This document shows, one piece after another, positions 7,278 through 14,107 of a DNA stretch of 14,165 bases. Each line of letters opens with the position of its first letter. The first letter of the stretch is position 1. Below the pieces are notes generated by a model. The model saw only the letters and a list, made by a program, of their open reading frames with translations, did no database searches and had not been told where the DNA came from. Source of the DNA: Candidatus Sabulitectum sp. Its GTDB lineage: Bacteria > Fermentibacterota > Fermentibacteria > Fermentibacterales > Fermentibacteraceae. The stretch is taken from positions 1 through 14,165 of the forward strand of contig JAGLDB010000032.1 in the NCBI GenBank assembly GCA_023145935.1, in the 5' to 3' direction. The position numbers and the translations under genes are program-made.

Positions 7278-7601
7278 ATGAAGAAAACAAAAACTTTACT
7301 GATGCTGCTGTTTCTCGCTCTGGCTTGTGGAGAGAAATCCACAACAGAGCTCACGCCGATACAGATGAATACAATAACAACAGGCGCAGGTATGCTTGCC
7401 CGCAACCTGGCCTATCTATCCGCCGACTCCAGCTGGTCAGAAGCCCCGGATGAAGCATTAATTCAAGAGCTTGAACTGATGTCAGTTAATCACACCGAAG
7501 TATGGCCCACATTCTTCAGGGCAGCAGCAGACACTGCCATGAAACTGGATCAAATTGAATTACAGGCTCAGCAGGAAGCCATTCAAGCGGAAATGCTCTG
7601 A
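7278..7601 (+). CDS. Small putative lipoprotein of unknown function
   Basis: A 107-residue protein, transcribed divergently from the envelope operon. The start at 7278 gives a typical export signal (MKKTKTLLMLLFLALAC) with Cys17 as the likely lipidated residue; Ala at -3 makes the lipobox slightly atypical. An ATG 12 codons upstream would spoil this signal. The mature part is acidic and mostly helical, with no cysteines after Cys17, and its C-terminus is a Gln/Glu-rich helix (DQIELQAQQEAIQAEML). I recognise no family. There is no purine-rich ribosome site before the ATG, so translation may be leaderless or weak. The TGA ends exactly where the minus-strand chimeric gene ends (7602), a tail-to-tail arrangement. 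A role in the envelope is inferred only from the signal peptide. Confidence 0.6.
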   Translation: MKKTKTLLMLLFLALACGEKSTTELTPIQMNTITTGAGMLARNLAYLSADSSWSEAPDEALIQELELMSVNHTEVWPTFFRAAADTAMKLDQIELQAQQEAIQAEML

Positions 7602-7991
7602 TCACCTTCCCTGCACCAGCTCCATCTGGCAGATGATGCCCTCTGCAAAATTTCTGGCGACTACTCTGCCATCAGGAAGACCTGCCACATAATTCAAACT
7701 CGAATCCGGCAGACAATAGCTGTCAAGATAACTGCCAGCCCAGTCATACCTGTCCACTGCTGTAACAGGAGCAAAATCCAGATAATCAGGATCGCTGACA
7801 AATGACCCGTCATCCATGTAGTTGCAGACAACAACATTAAGCATACCCTCAGGCCCGCAGAACACATTCCCGCCAATGGGAAAGAACATCGTTCTTTCCT
7901 CGCCAAGATCCTTTGCTTTACTTTCGTACCATACAGAACCTGCAATTACATCATGCTCGATCTCTGGAATGAAGCGTAACTGGAAAGTCAC
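7602..7991 (-). CDS. Rearranged ParE/RelE-type toxin: toxin N-terminus fused to an unrelated tail, probably inactive
   Basis: A 129-codon ORF with two unlike halves. Residues 1-33 (QLRFIPEIEHDVIAGSVWYE, then KDLGEE) match the first helices of ParE/RelE-superfamily toxins, and the ATG overlaps the antitoxin stop by four bases (ATGA), the normal order for such modules. After Glu32-Arg33 the sequence no longer resembles ParE: it lacks the following helix, the beta sheet and the closing 'yrv.Y.v' strands. Instead it carries CGPEGMLNVVVCNYMDDGSF, DRYDWAGSY and GLPDGRVVARNF, which look like the end of a beta-rich, perhaps propeller, protein. The join falls in a perfect 9-bp inverted repeat (7879-7899). 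The simplest reading is a deletion or strand-switch that removed the toxin's catalytic part, leaving a fused relic that still reads in frame. It could instead be an unrecognised complete protein. Confidence 0.55.
   Translation of the reverse strand: MTFQLRFIPEIEHDVIAGSVWYESKAKDLGEERTMFFPIGGNVFCGPEGMLNVVVCNYMDDGSFVSDPDYLDFAPVTAVDRYDWAGSYLDSYCLPDSSLNYVAGLPDGRVVARNFAEGIICQMELVQGR
7879..7899. repeat. Perfect 9-bp inverted repeat at the toxin fusion point
   Basis: GGAAAGAAC (7879-7887), a 3-base spacer ATC (7888-7890), then GTTCTTTCC (7891-7899). It lies within the ORF exactly where similarity to ParE stops. Such short quasi-palindromes are known hot spots for template switching and deletion. Confidence 0.8.
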
Positions 7992-8209
7992 TTCCTGCGC
8001 TCAATCCGCTCTTGCAGTTGTTCAAGAGACAGAAGATTCTCAGGATTTGATTTATATCTTAAAAACCGTTTCTCAATTTCTTCTTTATGGCTTCCGGGAA
8101 CAGAAACACTTGCCTCTTCAGAAGAAATACTGTCCCATATATCCTCAACGAGAATAATTCTTTCCGAGATGCTCAGCTGGTAAATTGCGGGAATATCTGC
8201 TACCTTCAT
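7988..8209 (-). CDS. Type II antitoxin, addiction-module (Unstab_antitox, TIGR02574-like) family
   Basis: A 73-residue antitoxin partner of ParE/RelE-type toxins. The family's core is plain: LSISERIILVEDIWDSISSE at residues ~10-29 matches the 'L..eERl.LveeiwdSi' signature. It is followed by the usual variable hinge, a helix (KEEIEKRFLRYKSNPENL) and a charged C-terminal tail (LEQLQERIERRK) that would bind the toxin. I choose the ATG at 8209 because AGGAG stands 7 bases upstream; a more distal start would add 13 Cys/Arg-rich residues foreign to the family. The stop overlaps the toxin start by four bases. It has its own promoter-like TATAAT upstream and sits apart from rseP by 174 bases. The antitoxin appears intact although its toxin is not. 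Confidence 0.85.
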   Translation of the reverse strand: MKVADIPAIYQLSISERIILVEDIWDSISSEEASVSVPGSHKEEIEKRFLRYKSNPENLLSLEQLQERIERRK

Positions 8210-8383
8210 CAACCATCTCCTGTTCTTAACACATACAGAGCATTTCAATTATACCCAACACATATCATATCTCAGTTCAATTGTGTTTAACAGTGCGCAA
8301 ATTTTTACCGGCCGGAATATCAATCCCTGCTATTCATGCAACTATTTTACAGTCGCTGGTTCGAGTTCCTGTACGCAATGCGC
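8210..8383. other. Intergenic region between rseP and the antitoxin gene
   Basis: This 174-base stretch holds the antitoxin's ribosome site (AGGAG, ~8217-8221), a minus-strand TATAAT (8253-8248) about 39 bases before the start, and a small palindrome ATAT-C-ATAT (8262-8270) just upstream that could be an operator. A CCGGCCGG palindrome lies at 8308-8315. I see no convincing rho-independent terminator for the rseP operon, so read-through into the antitoxin is possible. A GGTTCGAGTT stretch (8358-8367) recalls a tRNA T-loop but does not fold as one. Confidence 0.5.
8248..8253 (-). promoter_or_regulatory. Possible -10 of the toxin-antitoxin promoter
   Basis: Perfect TATAAT on the minus strand, preceded by TTGGG; the nearest TTGAAC lies 21 bases upstream, too far for a normal -35. 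The ATAT-C-ATAT palindrome (8262-8270) falls between them, where an autoregulating antitoxin could bind. Confidence 0.35.
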
Positions 8384-9625
8384 TTACCGGACCCGTGTCA
8401 CCACTCTTGCAATATCCTTGAAGATCACTGTGGCGAAAAGAAGCAGCAGAAGCATTATACCGATGTGCTGAGCAACCTGTATTACTTTGGGTGAGGCCGG
8501 TTTTCCACGGATTCCCTCATAAAGAATAAAAAGGAACTGCCCACCGTCAAGAATCGGCAGAGGAAGCAGGTTGAAACCCATGATCGCAAGAGAAAAGTAA
8601 GCAATGGTTTCAAGGAATCTTGATAGTCCGAATGCAGCCTGCTGTCCAAGGGTCTCCGCTACGAACACCGGACCACCGGACATTTTGATAAGATCAGCAG
8701 GTTTGGCTATCATCTGGATAAGGCTTGTAAAGAAGGTTCCTGCGCCATCAAGAGCCGCCTGAATACTCACAGTGAATGCCCGGCCGATTGGTAGCTTTAT
8801 TGTTCTTGTTTCACTAAGTGCGGTGACCCCCACAATACTTCTTCCTTCATAATTCATGGGCTCGACCCAGGCGGTATCCAGTGAACCATTCCTCACGAAG
8901 ACAAGTTCAAGGAATTGACCTTCAAACTGGGATACTTCCCTCTGAAGATCAGAGAAATCAATAACGGGAACTGTGTTAACCGCAACAATACTGTCACCGG
9001 ATCTGATTCCTGCTTCGTAAGCAGGCATTCCAACAGAAGACTCTACAATGGTAGGCAGCAGTGGTACAAAACCGGGGATACTGTCCGGAAAAAGGTCAAA
9101 GTCAAATGGTACAGTTATGGTTTCCGTGCCCCGCTGCACCAGAAAGTTTCCACTGCCCTGCTGTTCAACAAGCTGATGCATATCCGTGTAGTTGTCTACA
9201 GGCTCTCCTGAGACCTCTAGAATGACATCTCCTGTTTCAAGACCGTTCATGTGTGTGGTACCTACAACGGTGTTGATCACCGGTACCTCAGTTCCAACTA
9301 TGCCCAGAACCACAAACATCAGAAAAGCTGCCAGAACAAGGTTCATGGCAGGGCCTGCAAGAACCACCAGAGCGCGTTTCCACCAGGCAACGGGAGATAC
9401 ATTCTCTGTTCCAACTCCAAGATCAACCTTTACATAACCGCCCAGGGGAATGGAACCGATACAGTACTCAGTCTCCCCCGCCTTCTTCCGGAAAATGAAT
9501 GGCGGGAAGCCTATACTGAATCTTTCCACAGGAAGCCCCACAGCCTTTGATACCCAGAAATGACCCAGCTCGTGAAAGAAAACGATCATTCCAAGACCAA
9601 CCAGTACCGCTACAACTGAGAGCAT
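8384..9625 (-). CDS. rseP: RseP-type site-2 zinc metalloprotease
   Basis: A 413-residue inner-membrane intramembrane protease (M50/S2P family) that cuts anti-sigma factors and leftover signal peptides. The first transmembrane helix carries the zinc motif HELGH (His18, Glu19, His22). Two tandem PDZ domains follow: the first around GLETGDVILEVSGEPVDNY, the second around YEAGIRSGDSIVAVNTVPV. The C-terminal membrane segment holds NLLPLPILDGG with the third zinc ligand Asp360, and a last helix (MLLLLLFATVIF). Length and two PDZ domains agree with E. coli RseP rather than single-PDZ forms. The ATG at 9625 overlaps the end of dxr by 16 bases, with an AGGCGG site about 10 bases upstream. It is the last gene of the rpsB-tsf-pyrH-frr-uppS-cdsA-dxr-rseP cluster, an arrangement found in many bacteria. 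Confidence 0.97.
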   Translation of the reverse strand: MLSVVAVLVGLGMIVFFHELGHFWVSKAVGLPVERFSIGFPPFIFRKKAGETEYCIGSIPLGGYVKVDLGVGTENVSPVAWWKRALVVLAGPAMNLVLAAFLMFVVLGIVGTEVPVINTVVGTTHMNGLETGDVILEVSGEPVDNYTDMHQLVEQQGSGNFLVQRGTETITVPFDFDLFPDSIPGFVPLLPTIVESSVGMPAYEAGIRSGDSIVAVNTVPVIDFSDLQREVSQFEGQFLELVFVRNGSLDTAWVEPMNYEGRSIVGVTALSETRTIKLPIGRAFTVSIQAALDGAGTFFTSLIQMIAKPADLIKMSGGPVFVAETLGQQAAFGLSRFLETIAYFSLAIMGFNLLPLPILDGGQFLFILYEGIRGKPASPKVIQVAQHIGIMLLLLLFATVIFKDIARVVTRVR

Positions 9626-10710
9626 ATACGACTAACCGCCTTTCGGGCATTTTTTCGTGCTGTTATATCAACATGTATAATGTGGGCAAAATCTTCAACT
9701 GGCTCCACTGGATTTAAGTTTAAAACCTCATCAATCACTGCGGCAATTGCCCCGAATGGCAATTCATTCTTCAAAAACGACTCTATTGCTATCTCGTCTG
9801 CTGCATTGGCAGCAGCAGGAGCAGTACCGCCAAGATCACCTGCTGCAAGAACCGAGTAAAACGCCGGATAACGCCTCTTCTCCATGGGCTGGAATGACAA
9901 GTCGCCCCAGTCCAGAGGGTTCTCTGATGCTACGGTAAATGTGGGAAGATCCGGGTAAAGAAGCGCCCATGCAATTGGGATCTTCATATCCGGAAGACCG
10001 ATCAGAGCTTTCCAGGCACCATCAGCCGATTCAATAAAAGAATGAACAATACTGCTTCTGTGGATAACAACATCCACAGGAATACCTGGGAAAAGGGCTC
10101 TGGCCTCAAGAACCTCGAATGCTTTGTTCACCATGCTTGCAGAGTCAACTGTGATCCTTCCACCCATTTCCCATGTGGGATGGGCAAGAACCATTTTCGG
10201 AGGGGCATTGTTGATCAGATTCAGCTGCGTGTCCCTAAGAGACCCTCCTGAAGCTGTCAGTGTAATTCTTCTTACTTTTCGAGCTTCTCCCTGGATACAG
10301 CGAAAGATGGTGCTGTGCTCACTGTCTACAGGAATAACAAGCCCGGAGGATAAGTGCTCTTTTAAAAGATCGCTTCCGACCACAAGGCTTTCCTTGTTGG
10401 CCAGAGCAAGAGGAAGAAACATCTCCTGTGCAATAAGGCTTGCCTTCAGACCTGCGCTTCCAACAATGGCATTCAGTACGATATCAGCACCATCCATTGC
10501 CCTTGTCAAAATCTGATCTTCTTCCGCATCACCGGAACTGGCACACATTGCATAAGCTGGTGAGTACCTGTCTGTCTGTTTTTCAAGTTTGTCTTTGGAA
10601 GAACCGCAAACAATAGAATGAAGTGCAAGCTCCGGGCTTTTCTCGATTACCTCAAGAGCCTGACAGCCAATCGATCCTGTTGAGCCAAGAACAGCTACCC
10701 GCCTGCTCAT
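9610..10710 (-). CDS. dxr: 1-deoxy-D-xylulose 5-phosphate reductoisomerase
   Basis: Cytosolic NADPH-dependent enzyme that converts DXP to 2-C-methyl-D-erythritol 4-phosphate, the committed step of the non-mevalonate isoprenoid pathway. The 366 residues show the dinucleotide motif GSTGSIG (9-15), LANKESLV (103-110), and metal ligands in VDSEHSTIF (Asp129, Glu131) and LEAR (Glu202). Also present are the substrate loop TASGGSLRD, HPTWEMGGRITVDSASM (177-193) and SIVHSFIE (220-227). It is somewhat shorter than the ~398-residue E. coli enzyme. Two usually strict stretches differ: 'ASGGPFR' reads ASGGSLR and 'HPQS' reads HRSS, so this copy is divergent though likely active. Its ATG shares one base with the cdsA stop (TGATG), suggesting coupled translation; the ribosome site is weak. 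It supplies the precursors used by UppS in the same operon. Confidence 0.96.
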   Translation of the reverse strand: MSRRVAVLGSTGSIGCQALEVIEKSPELALHSIVCGSSKDKLEKQTDRYSPAYAMCASSGDAEEDQILTRAMDGADIVLNAIVGSAGLKASLIAQEMFLPLALANKESLVVGSDLLKEHLSSGLVIPVDSEHSTIFRCIQGEARKVRRITLTASGGSLRDTQLNLINNAPPKMVLAHPTWEMGGRITVDSASMVNKAFEVLEARALFPGIPVDVVIHRSSIVHSFIESADGAWKALIGLPDMKIPIAWALLYPDLPTFTVASENPLDWGDLSFQPMEKRRYPAFYSVLAAGDLGGTAPAAANAADEIAIESFLKNELPFGAIAAVIDEVLNLNPVEPVEDFAHIIHVDITARKNARKAVSRICSQL

Positions 10711-11516
10711 CAGGTAATGATCCCGAACAAATAAAGAATTACTAAAGCCACAGGAGCTACAACTACAGCACTGTCAAACCTGTCAAGTATTCCACCATGG
10801 CCCAGAAGAATATTACTGGAATCCTTTACACCGGCATCTCTCTTCAGTGCCGACTCGAACAGGTCTCCGTAAACACCTGCAATACCACCGGCAACACCAA
10901 GAACGATCAGCGGCACAATGGGAATATCTGTGAAGTATCCCACGCTGAGGGAGCCCACTACAGACCCCACCAGCCCGCCAAAAAAGCCTTCCCAGGATTT
11001 CTTGGGGCTGACACTGGGCATCAGCTTGTTCTTTCCCATTGAAACACCAACAAAATATGCTGCACTGTCTCCCACCCAGCAGATAGCAAGCATAACCAGC
11101 ACAACCCCCGGTCCCAGGTTCAGAAAAAGCCTGCCCATGAGACCAAACCCCATGGCATACAAAGAAGCAAGACCCGCAGAGCCTGCCATACGCCTTCTGG
11201 AATGATCCGGGCCTGAACTGTAAAGAACTGTAATTGCAACAGCAGCGCCCGGAAGGATCAGCGCCGGTATCTGCATAACATGATCCACTGCTATAAAGTA
11301 ACTGCTTACACCGCAGAAGAATGCAATGAGTATTCTTGAAACAACATTTATCCCTCTGGGAGTACACATTTGAATAGATTCATATCCTGCAAGCAGAGAA
11401 AGAGTTGAGAAAAGGAATAATCCCCAGATAACAGGCAGCTTGAAAAGCACAAGAAGAAATATTGCTATGCCAGGAACAGCGATCAACAAACGGCCTGTAA
11501 GTTTAGGAAACTTCAT
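10710..11516 (-). CDS. cdsA: Phosphatidate cytidylyltransferase (CDP-diglyceride synthase)
   Basis: A 268-residue inner-membrane enzyme that makes CDP-diacylglycerol from CTP and phosphatidic acid, the branch point for all phospholipids. About eight hydrophobic segments span the protein. The CDP-synthase signature is complete at residues 222-248 (SALKRDAGVKDSS, then GHGGILDRFD). WVGDSAAYFVG (147-157) and SPKKSWEGFFGG (170-181) are the other conserved loops. The ATG at 11516 follows uppS by three bases, with GGAG six bases upstream. The stop overlaps the dxr start. Nothing odd is seen. Confidence 0.97.
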   Translation of the reverse strand: MKFPKLTGRLLIAVPGIAIFLLVLFKLPVIWGLFLFSTLSLLAGYESIQMCTPRGINVVSRILIAFFCGVSSYFIAVDHVMQIPALILPGAAVAITVLYSSGPDHSRRRMAGSAGLASLYAMGFGLMGRLFLNLGPGVVLVMLAICWVGDSAAYFVGVSMGKNKLMPSVSPKKSWEGFFGGLVGSVVGSLSVGYFTDIPIVPLIVLGVAGGIAGVYGDLFESALKRDAGVKDSSNILLGHGGILDRFDSAVVVAPVALVILYLFGIIT

Positions 11517-11519
11517 CTG

Positions 11520-12236
11520 TTACTCCAGCCCTCCGAATCTTCTTTTCCGGGATCTGTACTGTTCCAATGCATCATGAAACTGCTTCGCATGAAAATCCGG
11601 CCAGAGAACCGGAGTAAAGACAAATTCGCTGTATGCGGATTCCCACAGAAGAAAATTGGAAAGACGCTGTTCACCACTTGTTCTGATCACTACATCAGGG
11701 TCGGGTACATCACTGTTGTACATATGAGCAGAGATCAGCTCTTCGGTTATCTCTGAAGGATCTATGTCCCCGGTGGAGATACCATGGGCAATTTGAACAA
11801 AAGCATCCCGTAGCTCTGCCCTGCCGCCATAGCTCAAGGCAAGTATGAGATTAAGACCCGTATTACCGGATGTTCTTTCCATGGCACGCTCAAGATCCTG
11901 CCTGGGCCCCTCAGGAAGATCATTAAGCCTTCCTGTGGTGCGAAGTCTGACATTCTTATTATCCAGATCTTCAATGTTGCCTTTAATGAATTTGCTGAGA
12001 AGTTTCATTATGAAACTTACTTCAGCTTTGGGGCGGGTCCAGTTCTCTGTGGAAAAAGCGTAAAGAGTAAGGAACTCTACTCCCAGCTCACCACAGACCT
12101 CAACAGCATCATGAATGGATCTCTCCGCAGCACTGTGTCCTTTTATTCTGGTTAGACCCCGTTTACGAGCCCACCGGCCATTGCCATCCATGATAATGGC
12201 AATGTGCCTGATATCTGCTCTGGGGTCAGATCTCAA
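11520..12236 (-). CDS. uppS: Isoprenyl (undecaprenyl) diphosphate synthase
   Basis: A 238-residue cis-prenyltransferase that builds the C55 undecaprenyl carrier for peptidoglycan and other wall polymers by adding isopentenyl units to farnesyl diphosphate. Family motifs are all present: IIMDGNGRWA (14-23, with catalytic Asp17), GHSAAER, YAFSTENW, ALSYGGRAEL, and the C-terminal DVVIRTSGEQRLSNFLLW and ESAYSEF. The gene starts with TTG at 12236, inside the last codons of frr (11-base overlap), and a GAGGA site sits eight bases upstream within frr. A later ATG would remove the catalytic aspartate, so TTG is the best start. It directly precedes cdsA and shares the operon with dxr, which feeds isoprenoid precursors. 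Confidence 0.97.
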   Translation of the reverse strand: MRSDPRADIRHIAIIMDGNGRWARKRGLTRIKGHSAAERSIHDAVEVCGELGVEFLTLYAFSTENWTRPKAEVSFIMKLLSKFIKGNIEDLDNKNVRLRTTGRLNDLPEGPRQDLERAMERTSGNTGLNLILALSYGGRAELRDAFVQIAHGISTGDIDPSEITEELISAHMYNSDVPDPDVVIRTSGEQRLSNFLLWESAYSEFVFTPVLWPDFHAKQFHDALEQYRSRKRRFGGLE

Positions 12237-12783
12237 GTATGTCTTCCTCTTTAAGCTTCAGAAGTCTGTCAATCTCTTTCACTGCCTTGTCCACGATCAC
12301 CTGAACACCGGCAAGCGACTTCTTTTCCTGATCTTCAGTGATCGCTCCACTTTTGCAGGCTTTTTTAAGGGAATCATTGGCATCACGACGAATGTTCCGG
12401 ATGGAGGTCTTTCCCACTTCTGCAAGCTTCTTAACGATCTTGATCAGATCTTTGCGACGCTGATCGCTGAGTTTAGGAATAGGAATTCTTATAACAGGAC
12501 CATCGATATTTGCTCTGAGACCAAGATCACTGGCTTCAATTGCTTTTGCAATGGCTGGAGCAGTGGAGGCATCCCAGGGCTGAATAACCAGAAGCCTCGG
12601 CTCTGGAGCACTTATACCGGCAACCTGCTTCAAAGGCAGTTTGTCTCCCCATACTTCAACGCGGATGTTGTCCAGAAGAGCTGGGCTGGCCTTACCTGTT
12701 CGCACAACCGACATTTCTTTTGACGTATTGTGTTGAGTTTTTTCCGCGCGTTCCTCCAGGTCCAGAAGTATTTCCTCAAACAT
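12226..12783 (-). CDS. frr: Ribosome recycling factor
   Basis: A cytosolic factor that, with EF-G, splits the post-termination ribosome. The 185 residues equal the length of E. coli RRF, and the family pattern is clear: VRTGKASPALLDNI near residue 27, the beta domain LPLKQVAGISAPEPRLLVIQ, ASDLGLRANIDG, IPIPKLSDQRRKDLIK, RNIRRDANDSLKK, and a final coiled helix. Two ATGs lie six bases apart. I choose 12783 because GGGG stands seven bases before it, whereas the first (12789) is nearly touching that site; the first would add only Met-Ile. The start region overlaps or abuts the pyrH stop (12786), and the 3' end overlaps uppS by 11 bases. Confidence 0.96.
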   Translation of the reverse strand: MFEEILLDLEERAEKTQHNTSKEMSVVRTGKASPALLDNIRVEVWGDKLPLKQVAGISAPEPRLLVIQPWDASTAPAIAKAIEASDLGLRANIDGPVIRIPIPKLSDQRRKDLIKIVKKLAEVGKTSIRNIRRDANDSLKKACKSGAITEDQEKKSLAGVQVIVDKAVKEIDRLLKLKEEDILEI

Positions 12784-12785
12784 GA

Positions 12786-13508
12786 TCATTCCCCTTTCAC
12801 AACCGTACCAAGGCTGTGATCCTTAAGGACTTTCACAAAATTGTACGGGTCTGTTATATCAAATACGACTATTGGAAGCTGGTTGTCTCTGGCAATTGCA
12901 ACTGCTGCTGCATCCATTACCTTCAGATCCCTTCTCAGCACTTCATTGTAGCTCAATTCATCAAATCTTACAGCATCAGGGTTCATTTTCGGGTCTGAAT
13001 CATAAACTCCATCAACCTTGGTGCCCTTGTATAGAATTCCACAATTGGTTTGAGCTGCCCTGAGTGCCGCGGCAGTATCTGTTGATAACAGTGAATTCCC
13101 TGTTCCCCCCGCAAAGAAAACAATATTCCCCTGAGCAAACAACTCCTCTGCTCTGGTTGGAGCAAACAGATCAGCACCAGCTTCAGGTACTGGAATAGCA
13201 GAGAGGACGGCGGCTTTGCCTCCGCAACTCTGAACTGTATCCGACACTGCCAGGCAGTTCATCACCGTGGCCAGCATCCCGATGTAATCAGCTCTTGTCC
13301 TGGTGAAAGCAGAAAGCTCTCTGCCCCTTGCAAAATTGCCTCCGCCGGTAACAACACCAAGTTGATATCCGGCTGAGGCAACTTCTACAAGAACTTCGGC
13401 AATCCTGAAGACGGTATCCCGGTGAAACCCATTTCCGGCAGGGCCTGCCAGAATCTCTCCACTGAGTTTAAGAAGAACCCTGGGAGCTTTACCGGACCCG
13501 TCATCCAT
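12786..13508 (-). CDS. pyrH: UMP kinase (uridylate kinase)
   Basis: A 240-residue bacterial UMP kinase of the amino-acid-kinase fold, which forms UDP from UMP in pyrimidine synthesis. Motifs: LLKLSGE (12-18) for the phosphate loop, VVTGGGNFARGRE (~53-65), the DYIGMLATVMNCLAV helix, IPVPE, FFAGGTGNSLLSTDTAA (~131-147), KGTKVDGVYDSDPKMNPDA (~161-179), and VVFDITDP. Length matches the family. It begins one base after the tsf stop with a weak AGGCGG site and ends at the frr start. The kinase sits in its usual place between tsf and frr. Confidence 0.97.
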   Translation of the reverse strand: MDDGSGKAPRVLLKLSGEILAGPAGNGFHRDTVFRIAEVLVEVASAGYQLGVVTGGGNFARGRELSAFTRTRADYIGMLATVMNCLAVSDTVQSCGGKAAVLSAIPVPEAGADLFAPTRAEELFAQGNIVFFAGGTGNSLLSTDTAAALRAAQTNCGILYKGTKVDGVYDSDPKMNPDAVRFDELSYNEVLRRDLKVMDAAAVAIARDNQLPIVVFDITDPYNFVKVLKDHSLGTVVKGE

Positions 13509-13509
13509 G

Positions 13510-14106
13510 CTAACCGCCTATCTGAAAGCGTGCGAACCTGTTTATAACAGTGTTCTCTCCTATTTTAGCTATAAGTGCTGTAACTGCATCTGAAACTTTT
13601 CCTGTTTCAGAATCGTGTACCCACTCCTGATCAAGAAGGCATATCTCGCTGAAGAATTTGTCCATACGACCTTCTACGATCTTCTCCTTAATATTCTCAG
13701 GCTTGTTGGATTCCGCAAGCTGCTTGAGAAGGAAGGTTTTTTCTTCTTCAACTCTCTCTGCAGGAACATCATCACGGGAAACAAAATCAGGAGCAGATGC
13801 AGCAATATGCATTGCTACCTGTTTGCAGAATTCCTGGAATGCTTCAGTGCGGGCAACAAAATCCGTCTCGCAGTTAACCTCTACAAGAACACCAAGCTTG
13901 CCAACTCCATGAATGTAAGAGTAGACAAGACCCTCGTTGGCCTGTCTGGATGATCTTTTGGCAGCAACTTTGACACCCTGTTCGCGAAGAAACTTGAGAG
14001 CGGTCTCAAGATCGCCTTCGCTCTTGTCAAGAGCTATCTTGCATTCCATCATGCCGGCTCCTGATATTCTTCTTAGTTCTTTAACTGTTTTTGCATCAAC
14101 GGCCAT
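13510..14106 (-). CDS. tsf: Translation elongation factor Ts (short form)
   Basis: Guanine-nucleotide exchange factor for EF-Tu. From the ATG at 14106 it has 198 residues: a UBA-like N-terminal domain (TVKELRRISGAGMMECKIAL), the helix EGDLETALKFLREQG, and the EF-Tu contact motif TDFVAR (81-86). It ends with the core strand GENTVINRFARFQIG. Length resembles the short Thermus-type EF-Ts, about 85 residues less than E. coli's, so a duplicated core or coiled-coil insert is absent. I prefer this start to one 12 codons upstream: GAGGAG lies seven bases before it and MAVDAKTVKELR is a normal beginning, while the extra residues only re-read the rpsB tail. It starts one base after the rpsB stop. Confidence 0.97.
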   Translation of the reverse strand: MAVDAKTVKELRRISGAGMMECKIALDKSEGDLETALKFLREQGVKVAAKRSSRQANEGLVYSYIHGVGKLGVLVEVNCETDFVARTEAFQEFCKQVAMHIAASAPDFVSRDDVPAERVEEEKTFLLKQLAESNKPENIKEKIVEGRMDKFFSEICLLDQEWVHDSETGKVSDAVTALIAKIGENTVINRFARFQIGG

Positions 14107-14107
14107 T

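Noticed and set aside
8308..8315. CCGGCCGG palindrome as a possible terminator of the rseP operon
   Set aside because: It leaves no loop and is followed by TAAAAATTT on the minus strand rather than a T-run, so it should not terminate transcription.
8351..8375. A GGTTCGAGTT stretch resembling a tRNA T-loop, possibly a tRNA remnant or attachment site
   Set aside because: The flanking bases do not form the five-pair T-stem, no acceptor stem or anticodon arm is found nearby, and no integrase or duplicate site is present.
10813..11367. 184-codon minus-strand frame, rich in Cys and Gly, within cdsA
   Set aside because: It is a shifted frame of cdsA, whose signature motif is intact; the cysteine richness is a frame artefact.
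12115..12723. 202-codon plus-strand open frame opposite uppS and frr
   Set aside because: Both underlying minus-strand genes are certain, and the composition of the frame is that of an antisense shadow.
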